Part shown: one piece after another, positions 43,922 through 51,463 of the stretch
How the letters are laid out: each line of letters opens with the position of its first letter
Position numbering within the stretch: the stretch's first letter is position 1
Source of the DNA: Nocardiopsis sp. NRRL B-16309
GTDB taxonomy: Bacteria > Actinomycetota > Actinomycetes > Streptosporangiales > Streptosporangiaceae
Assembly (NCBI RefSeq): GCF_001279585.1
Contig: NZ_LGEC01000002.1
Span: forward strand, 261,584-325,583
Length of the DNA: 64,000 nt
Reading direction: 5' to 3'
The notes under the pieces: generated by a model
Seen by the model: the letters and a program-made list of their open reading frames with translations, nothing else
Databases searched by the model: none
Told to the model about the DNA's origin: nothing
Translations under genes and position numbers: made by a program

Positions 43922-45070
43922 TCAGTCGCCGCCACCACCTCCACCACCGCCGTCCCCACCTCCGCCGGACCCGCCGTCGCCTCCGCCGAAGCTCCAGCCG
44001 CCTCCACCACTGTCACTCCCGCCGCTGACGTCTCCACCCCCACTGAAACTTCCGCCCCAGCCGTCACCACCGGAACTCGATCCCGCCCCACCCGTTTCGC
44101 CCTGGCAGGTCTCGGCGAAAGCGCAGAGGGACTGAAGCCGGACGCCGTCATCGATCGTGGACTCGGCACCTCCCGAGTTCACCGTCCCTCCAGAAGAGCC
44201 CGGCGCGGGAGACGTGTGCCTGCGGGCGGGCCTGGTGCGAGTCGTGGCGGTGGCCACCCCGCGCAGGGCGCGGAAGCCGGTCACCGCCGTGAAGCGCACC
44301 GCCACCGCGCGGTCCAACTCGGCCGTGGACTGGGCCTCCACCTCGTAGCGTTCCCCGGCCTGCGCGACGACCGCCCGACCCGCGGGAGTCGTCGCCAGGA
44401 GCGTGGCACCGCCGGTGGCGTCGAGGACGGCCTTGGCCACCGACAGCGCCACGAGGGCGACGAAGCCGCCGACGAGGAAGCCGAGGGAGACGGCCCCTGG
44501 TTCGACGAGAAAGTGGAAGACTCCCGCCGCGACGCCCACGAGAAGGCTCAGCGCCCGCATCCACCTGATGCGGGACGGCACCTTCTCCCTCGACGCCAGA
44601 AGCCGGCTCAGTCCGGGCGCGTCCACACGCAACCGCGAGGCCTTGAGTCCGTCGGCGATGGCGATCATGCCGCCACTGCCCATCGCGCGCCGGATCATCT
44701 CGCGGGCGGTCAGGCCCGTGCGGTCACGGTAGCCCCGGATGATGGTGCGCCGGATCAGCGACTTCTCGTGCGTGTAGGGCGTGGACGGGCCGACCAGCGT
44801 GAAGAAGCCCTGGGCGGCCTGGTGACGGATCCGCCCCGAGAGGTGCAGCTCCATCACGACGGTCTCCGCCACGCGAACCGGACCGCCCGCGAGATAGGCC
44901 AGTTCCTCGGGATCGAGGTCATCGGGATCGGGTGGGCTCACGGCGGGCGTGCGCCCGATGGCGGCGTTCAGAGCCGCACGACTGCGGAGCACGGTCAGGA
45001 GCGGGACCGCTCCGACCGCCAGTCCCGCGACCACCGCGATCACCAAGGACACGACCGTGCTGCCGTCCAC
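43922..45070 (-). CDS. TIGR04222-type membrane protein with Gly-rich tail
   Basis: A 382-residue protein from GTG 45070 (GGAAAGG upstream; the frame is open to 45154). The first TM (VVSLVIAVVAGLAVGAVPLL) lies at the N-terminus. The cytoplasmic part is typical of the family: 'AYLAGGPVRVAETVVMELHLSGRI', a helical region, and two further TMs near residues 175-220. The last 60 residues are Gly/Ser/Asp/Trp repeats (DGWGGSFSGGGD) ending in poly-Gly-Asp. The family is conserved in actinobacteria, function unknown. Confidence 0.85.
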   Translation of the reverse strand: MDGSTVVSLVIAVVAGLAVGAVPLLTVLRSRAALNAAIGRTPAVSPPDPDDLDPEELAYLAGGPVRVAETVVMELHLSGRIRHQAAQGFFTLVGPSTPYTHEKSLIRRTIIRGYRDRTGLTAREMIRRAMGSGGMIAIADGLKASRLRVDAPGLSRLLASREKVPSRIRWMRALSLLVGVAAGVFHFLVEPGAVSLGFLVGGFVALVALSVAKAVLDATGGATLLATTPAGRAVVAQAGERYEVEAQSTAELDRAVAVRFTAVTGFRALRGVATATTRTRPARRHTSPAPGSSGGTVNSGGAESTIDDGVRLQSLCAFAETCQGETGGAGSSSGGDGWGGSFSGGGDVSGGSDSGGGGWSFGGGDGGSGGGGDGGGGGGGGD

Positions 45071-45583
45071 GCTCCGCCGCCTTTCCGCGTCCGCGCCCGG
45101 CTCCGAGCCGACCACCGTTGTTCGGCCCTCTGGGCCATCGGCCAATTCAAGCACCGCACGGCCCCGCGCGGGAATGCGGGCGACCTGGCATTACCAGTGC
45201 ACCCATGGCGCCCGAATGACGCGTCTGCCATCATGGTCACCCGTCGAACACCGAACGTCACCCCCGGATGGCCTGCCCATGGGCGCCCACGCACACCGAG
45301 CCCCACCCGAACCTGGGCTCTCACTCCGCCTGTGGACAACGTGTGCTCGGCCTCGCCGGAGGGCATCATGGAAACACGTGGCCACATCCGGTCAGCACCG
45401 AAGTCAACACCGATGGTCGTGCCCGATAGTGGGGATCCGTGGTGCGAGTCATCGACTCACAGGCCCCTGCTGTCCCCATGACCTCGGTTCAGCGCCCCCA
45501 CGGTCCGGATGCCGCCGCAACCCGGCCACCCCAGGCCACAACGCAGTGGCACCAGGAACACCCGCCCCCAAGGAGTCGACCCC
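45071..45583. other. 513-bp divergent region upstream of the Flp pilin operon
   Basis: No gene is supported. It contains an exact DnaA-box nonamer on the minus strand (TGTGGACAA, 45331-45339) and the small palindrome GAGTC-ATC-GACTC at 45447-45459. It should contain the pilin promoter. Confidence 0.4.
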
Positions 45584-45802
45584 GTGAAGAGCCTGACCCG
45601 CCTGTGGGTAACCCTCAGCACCTACGCGAGCCCCCCGTCAAGGAAATCCGACACCGGCGCTGGAATAGTGGAATACGCCGCTATCGTGATCCTGGTCGCC
45701 GCCATCGCAGTAGCTATTTACCAACTCGGCCTGGTCGAAAATATCAGCGGATCGATTGGTACTGCAGTGTCCAACGTCCTCAACGGGCCATCCGGGCCCT
45801 GA
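45584..45802 (+). CDS. Flp/Fap-type major pilin
   Basis: A 72-residue prepilin from GTG 45584 (AAGGAG, 8-nt spacing). The leader ends in Gly with the class III cleavage motif G-AGIVEY (Glu at +5, Tyr at +6), followed by the helix 'AAIVILVAAIAVAIYQLG' and a short Ser/Gly/Asn tail, the usual plan of Flp pilins. It is the only Flp-like main pilin in the window and lies 13 kb from the TadABC operon on the same strand. The 3' half uses more A/T in third positions than the 5' half, where a lower-GC segment begins. Confidence 0.85.
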   Translation: MKSLTRLWVTLSTYASPPSRKSDTGAGIVEYAAIVILVAAIAVAIYQLGLVENISGSIGTAVSNVLNGPSGP

Positions 45803-45881
45803 GCTTGCGGACCAAATAGTAATAATACTGCTTCACTCAGAGCTTCTCACGGGAAGACACCAGAACAACGGGAGGGCCTTG

Positions 45882-46925
45882 TTGCCCAAGAACGCCTATC
45901 CCATATATCGGCGACTCAAGGCACCACTTGTCGCAAGCTCAACAACCATATTGCTATCCTTCTTGCTATCTGGCTGCGTTGTATCAACGGACCCCGATCA
46001 ACCAGATAACAACACCCCCGAAACCACAAACACACCCACTTCATCCGGAAATCCGTCAGAGTCTCCAGAGCAGATGGCTTCCAGCATCACATCCAGCAGC
46101 TCCTTGGGTGATGATCTAAAAATCGAAGTCTATGCCCTCGAAAGACTTGACAATGATCTCCTTCGCTTAAGGATAGGAATTAAAAACGACTCCAACGAGT
46201 CATTTGTTCTTTTTGATGGCCTATCCAGTGCGACAGATCAGGGAACAGCAGGAGCCATCACCCTGATTGACGCCGAAAACCAGCAAAGATACAGCAGCTA
46301 CAAGAGGATCGATGGGAAATGCTACTGCTCGGCACCACTATCCGGCGCCATTGGAAGCGGCACAACTGCCGAAATGTGGGTGATCTATCCGGAACCACCA
46401 CCAGAAATCAGCTCCATGACGATCACAACGCCACTGGCACCGCCAATTCTCGATGTACCATTGACGGAATCATCAGATTCAGCAGACGAAGCCGAATTAG
46501 CTAATCCAGAAATTTCAGACCTTACGATGCTGTCCGATGACACAGAAGACCAAACTGGCCGCTCGGAAAACAACGACGAAGTCAGCATCATCCTCTCTTC
46601 GGACGTATTGTTCGAAACTGACAGCGCTGAGCTGCAGCAGGAAGCACAAGAGATCCTTGAGCAAGTTGCCCGCGAAATCGATGACGCAGAATCATCCACG
46701 GTCAGAGTAGACGGCCATGCAGACAACACCGGCAGCGACTCTGTAAATATACCACTATCTGAGGAACGTGCCGAGTCGGTAGAATCCACGCTGGATGAAA
46801 TGATCACCCGCAGCGGAGTTTCGTTCGAAGTGGAGGGACATGGTTCTTCTGACCCAATCGCCGACAACAGCACGGAGGAAGGGCGCGAGAGAAACCGCCG
46901 TGTGACCGTCACCTTCGAGAAGTAG
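45882..46925 (+). CDS. lipoprotein with C-terminal OmpA peptidoglycan-binding domain
   Basis: A 347-residue protein from TTG 45882 (GGAGGG, 5-nt spacing; TTG 45879 is adjacent). The lipobox LLSGC near residue 27 is followed by a Thr/Ser/Asn/Pro-rich linker. Residues 75-200 form a beta-rich domain with a GKCYCS motif, then an acidic linker. Residues 240-347 form an OmpA-like domain: 'ILSSDVLFETDSAELQQEA', VRVDGHADNTGS, LSEERAESV and RERNRRVTV, with the Asp and Arg that hold diaminopimelate. It should tether a membrane-bound lipoprotein to peptidoglycan. GC content and codon use are far below the neighbours, pointing to recent transfer. It is co-directional with the pilin and with the next gene, 9 bp away. 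Confidence 0.88.
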   Translation: MPKNAYPIYRRLKAPLVASSTTILLSFLLSGCVVSTDPDQPDNNTPETTNTPTSSGNPSESPEQMASSITSSSSLGDDLKIEVYALERLDNDLLRLRIGIKNDSNESFVLFDGLSSATDQGTAGAITLIDAENQQRYSSYKRIDGKCYCSAPLSGAIGSGTTAEMWVIYPEPPPEISSMTITTPLAPPILDVPLTESSDSADEAELANPEISDLTMLSDDTEDQTGRSENNDEVSIILSSDVLFETDSAELQQEAQEILEQVAREIDDAESSTVRVDGHADNTGSDSVNIPLSEERAESVESTLDEMITRSGVSFEVEGHGSSDPIADNSTEEGRERNRRVTVTFEK

Positions 46926-46934
46926 AGGTGGAAC

Positions 46935-47462
46935 ATGAAACGATCAATCCGTCGCATGATCGGCATAATCACGGTATCCAGTGCACTGCTCGTGCTCACG
47001 TATGCGGGGCCAGGCGCTGCAGCAATAGCCCCGAACGCAACAGATCTCGACAGCATTGGAAGCGCCAATGGAATCGACTCTCAGTCCGAATTGACAGCGA
47101 ACGTGCACCATGCCGAGAGAAATGACGCCGGAAATCTCTTGTCTGTGACTTGGAGCATCGAGAACCCGACCACGGATCCAGTAGTCGTCACATGGCTTGC
47201 CGACCGCACGTACACCTACTCCGGGCCGTATTTCTCCGCTGTCACAGCTCTATCTTCAGACGGGAGCACTCGATTCCATCCGATCATGGACGGATCGGGA
47301 GAATGCCTATGCTCTGGAAATACCTCCTCAAATTTTAGTGAGCGCGTTGAACCCGGAGAATCTATGGCGTATTGGTCAATGTTCTCCGTGCCGAGTGGTG
47401 TTGAGTCTGTATCGATTGAGATCCCTGGGTTCGAACCCATCGAGGATGTTCCGATTTCCTGA
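46935..47462 (+). CDS. secreted protein paralogous to the middle domain of the OmpA lipoprotein
   Basis: A 175-residue protein with signal peptide (MKRSIRRMIG, then a hydrophobic core, cleavage probably after GPGAAA). The mature part aligns by eye with residues 75-200 of the preceding lipoprotein. Both have an intracellular-proteinase-inhibitor/DUF4352-like beta pattern (VTWSIENPTTDPVVV versus LRIGIKNDSNESFVL), GECLCS versus GKCYCS, then MAYWSMFSVP versus AEMWVIYPEP and final IEDVPIS versus ILDVPLT. The two Cys may form a vicinal-type disulfide. The gene is low-GC and lies 9 bp after the lipoprotein gene and 13 bp before the next, so they form one operon. Confidence 0.8.
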   Translation: MKRSIRRMIGIITVSSALLVLTYAGPGAAAIAPNATDLDSIGSANGIDSQSELTANVHHAERNDAGNLLSVTWSIENPTTDPVVVTWLADRTYTYSGPYFSAVTALSSDGSTRFHPIMDGSGECLCSGNTSSNFSERVEPGESMAYWSMFSVPSGVESVSIEIPGFEPIEDVPIS

Positions 47463-47475
47463 TCCGGAGGCGGCC

Positions 47476-48129
47476 TTGCCCACCCCTCACCGTTCCGAGC
47501 CAGCGGACACCCGACGGCCCTCCCCCACGGGGCCGCCCGGGCGCTCTGGTGAGCGCAGCGGACCCCCGCGCGTGGTCGGTCGCCTACGGCCGGTCCGAAG
47601 AGCGCACTCCGACCGGGGTGCATCGATGGTCGAGTTGGCCGTCGTGACCGTCCTGGCGGCGGCCGTCATGCTCGCCGTGTACGAACTCGAGCTCAGCCAG
47701 ACCTTCAACAACGGGGTCCGACAGATGGTGTGCCTGGTCCAAGGACCCGACTGCGGGGACGAGACCTGGGTGGACGCCGATCGCCCGGACGAGCCCGAGG
47801 AGTACGAATGGGGAAGTGGGAACTCCAACCAGAGTGACAACGAGGCGGTCGCCCTCAACATGGCCGCGGCAAAAGGCTGGGAAGACGAAGAATGGACGTG
47901 TCTGCAGAACCTGTGGACCAGCACGTCCAACTGGGACCACACGCTCGTGGACCCGAATACCGGCGCGGCCGGGATCCCGGGCTTCAATCCGGCTGTCCAC
48001 GGTGAGATGCCCGAGGGGTTCGCGGGGAGCACGCGAACGCAGATCTCCTGGGGGCTGGACTACATCGAGGACCACCACACGCTGCCCTGCGTCGCCTGGG
48101 AGTCCTGGGAGAACACCAAGACCTACTGA
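47476..48129 (+). CDS. prepilin-type N-terminus fused to a lytic-transglycosylase-like domain (catalytic Glu lost)
   Basis: A 217-residue protein from TTG 47476 (GGAGG, 5-nt spacing). The first 52 residues are a basic, Arg/Pro-rich leader. DRGASMVEL follows, a class III prepilin site, with helix 'AVVTVLAAAVMLAVYEL' and a short acidic linker with two Cys. Residues about 120-217 match the aggregation-promoting-factor/soluble lytic transglycosylase domain: ALNMAAAKGW, CLQNLW, NTGAAGIPGF, TQISWGLDYIEDHH, PCVAWESW. Where active members read LWxRESGWN, this one reads LWTSTSNWD, so the catalytic Glu is Thr150. GC content returns to normal. It may bind rather than cut glycan. Confidence 0.8.
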   Translation: MPTPHRSEPADTRRPSPTGPPGRSGERSGPPRVVGRLRPVRRAHSDRGASMVELAVVTVLAAAVMLAVYELELSQTFNNGVRQMVCLVQGPDCGDETWVDADRPDEPEEYEWGSGNSNQSDNEAVALNMAAAKGWEDEEWTCLQNLWTSTSNWDHTLVDPNTGAAGIPGFNPAVHGEMPEGFAGSTRTQISWGLDYIEDHHTLPCVAWESWENTKTY

Positions 48130-48658
48130 CCCGCCACAGCCCGTGGGCGGGCTTTCACGCACGCCACGCACACCCCCGTCGACTCCAGGCCACGCCCGCA
48201 TCGATGGCCTCGGAACCCGCGGGCCGCGGTCGGAGCATCCGCCACGCCTGCGCCGGCAGTACGCGAGGACGGCCCCCTCCAGGACCCGTCCGCGCACGGG
48301 AAGAGGACCACGCGCGCCACGGCTCGCCATGCAGCGGGCCCCGCGACCGGCGCCAGTCGCCCTACCTCTCCTGAGCCCGTGGACCGGGCGCCGCTCCGGT
48401 ACGGTCAGCGCCCCGTGCTCCTGTCCCTCGCGCCAGCCCTCCGGCTCGCGGTAGGTCTCCACAGTCTGAACACTGCGCAAAACCCTCACAGATGGTCGCA
48501 AACCTTCGGGACGAGTAGCGCAAACAGGGCTTTTTCCGGAAATCCCGCCCATAGCCTGATCCTTCATCCCCGCGCTGCCCGACCACTCGGGGCGGGACCG
48601 GCGCGGGGTCGACGGGGACGGCTCCGTCTCGCGGGGGCGCGGGGCGGAGCCCACGGAT
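48130..48658 (+). promoter_or_regulatory. 529-bp intergenic region with terminator-like stem and three CGCAAA repeats
   Basis: Immediately after the pilin-LT stop, CCCGCC (48130-48135) can pair with GGCGGG (48146-48151), followed by CTTTC, a weak terminator. Farther on, CGCAAA occurs at 48476, 48497 and 48519, spaced 21 and 22 bp (two helical turns). A TAGCCT -10-like hexamer follows at 48552-48557. This looks like an activator-controlled promoter for the glycosyltransferase gene. No other gene is seen. Confidence 0.4.
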
Positions 48659-51118
48659 ATGGGGGGCTCGGTGAAGATCGCCTATCTGATCAACGACATG
48701 TACGGCATCGGCGGCACCGTACGCACGGTCGCCAACCAGGCCTCGGCACTGTCCGAGCGCCACGAGGTCGAGATCGTCTCGGTGTTCCAGCACCGGGCGG
48801 AGCCGGTCCTGCCGGTGCCCGCCCGGGTGCGCCTGCGTCCGCTCGTGGACGTGCGTCAGGAGTCGAGGGGCGATGGCATCGGGGTCGGCGGGCGCCCGCT
48901 GTACGAGGGGTCGGAACGGGCCGGGCTTCCGCCGCTGCTCTTCCCGCCGGAGGACGCGCGCGGGTCCACCCACAGCCGTCTGACCGACGACCGGCTGGAG
49001 GAGTACCTCACCACCACCGACGCCGACGTGGTGGTGGGCACGAGGCCGGGTCTCAACGCCGTCATCGCCCGGGCCGCGCCCCGGCACGTGGCGAAGGTCG
49101 GCCAGGAGCACCTCACCTACGAACAGCACTCGCAGGCGTTGCGCCGGGTGATGGAGACGGAGTATCCGAACCTGGACGCTTTCGTCACCGTGACCGAGGC
49201 CGACGCGCGTACGTACGCCGACCGGATGGCGCTGCCGGGCGTGCGGCTGCTGTCGATCCCGAACTCGGTCCCCGCGCCGCCGTTCACGACCGAGGGGCTC
49301 GACTCGCACACCATCGTCTCCGCGGGCCGCCTGGCGCCGAGCAAACGGCATGACCTGCTGGTGCAGGCGTTCTCCATGGTGGCGGACGAGTTCCCCGAGT
49401 GGACCCTGCGCATCTACGGGCGCGGAGACCGGCGCGGCTCGTTGGCCCGTCTGGTGGCGTCGCTGGACCTGCACGACCGCGTGTGGCTGATGGGGCCACA
49501 CCCCCGGGTCGAGGAGGCCTGGGCCCAGGGGGCGTTCGCCGCGGTCACGTCCAGCGAGGAGCCGTTCGGGATGACGATCGTGGAGGCGATGCGCTCGGGC
49601 CTTCCCGTGGTGAGCACGGACTGTCCGCACGGGCCCGCGTCGATCATCCGCGACCGCGAGGACGGGCTGCTGGTGCCCAACCGTTCGGCGCCGGGCATCG
49701 CGGACGGACTGGCGGAGCTGATGGCCGACGACGAACTGCGCCGGAAGATGTCCCAGGCGGCGCTGCTGGACTCCGAGCGGTTCGACCCGGCGAACGTCTG
49801 CCGGATGCACGAGGAGCTGTTCGCCGACCTGCTGGGCACCCCGCTGCACAAGATGAGCGCGCCTCCCGAACCCAGGATCCCGGCCCCCCGGACCGAATTG
49901 CCGGCCGCCTGCCGGGTGCGGGCCGGAGGCGACGGGCACGCCGTGCTGACGTTCGCCGACCCGCCCGCGCACGTCGTGCTCACCCATCCCGGTGCGCGCG
50001 TGACCCTGACGCCCGACGAGCGCGGTGAGGTCGTCGTCGACCCGGAGGCGCGGCGGCTGGCGGCGCGCACCTGGGAGGTGTTCCGGGTCGACGACGGGCC
50101 CGACGGGGAGAAGGAGACGCCCGTCCGGGACGTGGTGATCCACCAGCACGGGTTTCCGCTCAGTGCCGCGGACGTCGACAGGCTGGCCCTGGTCCTGCCC
50201 ACCCGCAACGCGAAGGGAAGGCTGGCCCTGCACGTGCGCCGCTCGGACCACCACGCGGAGGTCGACCACGTGGAGGTCGCCGACGGTCTGATCACCGTGC
50301 AGGGGAGGGTCCTGGGCCGGGACCGGGCCGACGCGCGGGCGCGGCTCGCGGTGCGGCTGCGCGCGTCGCCGCGGACCCTGCGGGAGTTCTCCGCGCCGGT
50401 GGCCGGTGACGGGCGCTTCACGGCCGTCGTCGACCCGGAGGCGGTCGTACGCGGGCGGCACGCGGAGTCCGAGACCTGGGAGATCCGGCTCGTGCTCTCC
50501 GACGGGACCGAGTGCTCGGTGGGGCGCCACCTGTCGGGAGTGGTGGGCTACAAGAACATCATCGAGTACCCGGTGCAGAAGGTGCACCAGAACCGGGGCT
50601 GCGGGTCCAGGGTCCGCCCGTACTACACGGTCAACGACCGGCTGGGGCTCAGGACGTCACCACTGGCACCCACGCTGGAGGTGGACGAGGTGCGGGTGCG
50701 CCCTGTGGGACGCCGCCGCGACGATCTCCGTCTGGACGTGCAGCTGGGGGACGCTCTGCCCGACGGGGTCGAGTGCGCGGTGGAGGTCGTGCGCGGCTCG
50801 TGCGCGGGACAGCGGTATCCGCTGCGTCTCGTCCCGACCGCCGACCGATCGCGGCTGACGGGGCGGTTGCCGCTCCTGGGGCGCGCCGAGTTCGGCGGGG
50901 TGCCGGGGCTGCGAGCGACGTGGCGGCTGCGCCTGCTGGTGGGACCGCCGGGAGCGCTGGGGCGCGTGGGAGCCAAGTCCGTGCCCCTGCGCACGGCACG
51001 CCGGTGGGCGCACGGGCCCTTCGTCCGGTCGGTCACCGCGTCGGCCGTCGGTTCCGGCGACGTCAAGGTGACCGTGGCCGACGTCCACGCGTGGGAGGCC
51101 CTGCGGCGCCACATGTAG
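48659..51118 (+). CDS. GT4-family glycosyltransferase with C-terminal beta domains
   Basis: An 819-residue protein. The first 410 residues are a GT-B glycosyltransferase of the GT4 type: IAYLINDMYGIGGTVRTVAN at the N-terminus, TIVSAGRLAPSKRHDLLVQAF near residue 220, and the E-x7-E motif in 'SSEEPFGMTIVEAMRSGLPVVSTD' near 300. The remaining 400 residues hold several beta-rich modules that resemble tandem repeats of one fold and are not recognised; they may bind polymer. The plan resembles TagE-type poly(glycerol-phosphate) glycosyltransferases, so a wall-teichoic-acid-like substrate is plausible. ATG 48659 has CGGAG at 9 nt; GTG 48671 is an alternative. No signal peptide. Confidence 0.85.
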   Translation: MGGSVKIAYLINDMYGIGGTVRTVANQASALSERHEVEIVSVFQHRAEPVLPVPARVRLRPLVDVRQESRGDGIGVGGRPLYEGSERAGLPPLLFPPEDARGSTHSRLTDDRLEEYLTTTDADVVVGTRPGLNAVIARAAPRHVAKVGQEHLTYEQHSQALRRVMETEYPNLDAFVTVTEADARTYADRMALPGVRLLSIPNSVPAPPFTTEGLDSHTIVSAGRLAPSKRHDLLVQAFSMVADEFPEWTLRIYGRGDRRGSLARLVASLDLHDRVWLMGPHPRVEEAWAQGAFAAVTSSEEPFGMTIVEAMRSGLPVVSTDCPHGPASIIRDREDGLLVPNRSAPGIADGLAELMADDELRRKMSQAALLDSERFDPANVCRMHEELFADLLGTPLHKMSAPPEPRIPAPRTELPAACRVRAGGDGHAVLTFADPPAHVVLTHPGARVTLTPDERGEVVVDPEARRLAARTWEVFRVDDGPDGEKETPVRDVVIHQHGFPLSAADVDRLALVLPTRNAKGRLALHVRRSDHHAEVDHVEVADGLITVQGRVLGRDRADARARLAVRLRASPRTLREFSAPVAGDGRFTAVVDPEAVVRGRHAESETWEIRLVLSDGTECSVGRHLSGVVGYKNIIEYPVQKVHQNRGCGSRVRPYYTVNDRLGLRTSPLAPTLEVDEVRVRPVGRRRDDLRLDVQLGDALPDGVECAVEVVRGSCAGQRYPLRLVPTADRSRLTGRLPLLGRAEFGGVPGLRATWRLRLLVGPPGALGRVGAKSVPLRTARRWAHGPFVRSVTASAVGSGDVKVTVADVHAWEALRRHM

Positions 51119-51463
51119 CGAACCCCCAGGGGTGTGAGGACTGACCGGCGGCCGGGCCTGGGGCGGAGCGACCGGGGCCGCGCCCCGAGTCCTCCGCCCC
51201 GGCGGCTCTGGGCCGACACCTGGACGGGACTCGGCGAGGGGACGCCGACGCACGCCCACGCCGGCTCCGCGGCGCGCCCCACCGGTGGGCGGCCCCGGCC
51301 GGGCTGACGCGCGACCGGGCACCGCCGACCGCGCCGCGGCCGTCCACAGGGCCTACCGATCACGGACAGGCCCGGATAAGCTACGCCAGGGAGCGGATTC
51401 CGTCACCGCCCCCCGCCGACCCCTGCCTCACCGCGTACGCGCGGACGACCCCCCGGAACGCGT
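51119..51463. other. 345-bp gap, no gene seen
   Basis: Between two plus-strand genes. The frames here lack bias. It probably holds the promoter of the TadG-M15 gene; no clear hexamers are seen. Confidence 0.35.

Noticed and set aside
48362..50587. 741-residue minus-strand frame
   Set aside because: Antisense of the glycosyltransferase; no recognisable domain.
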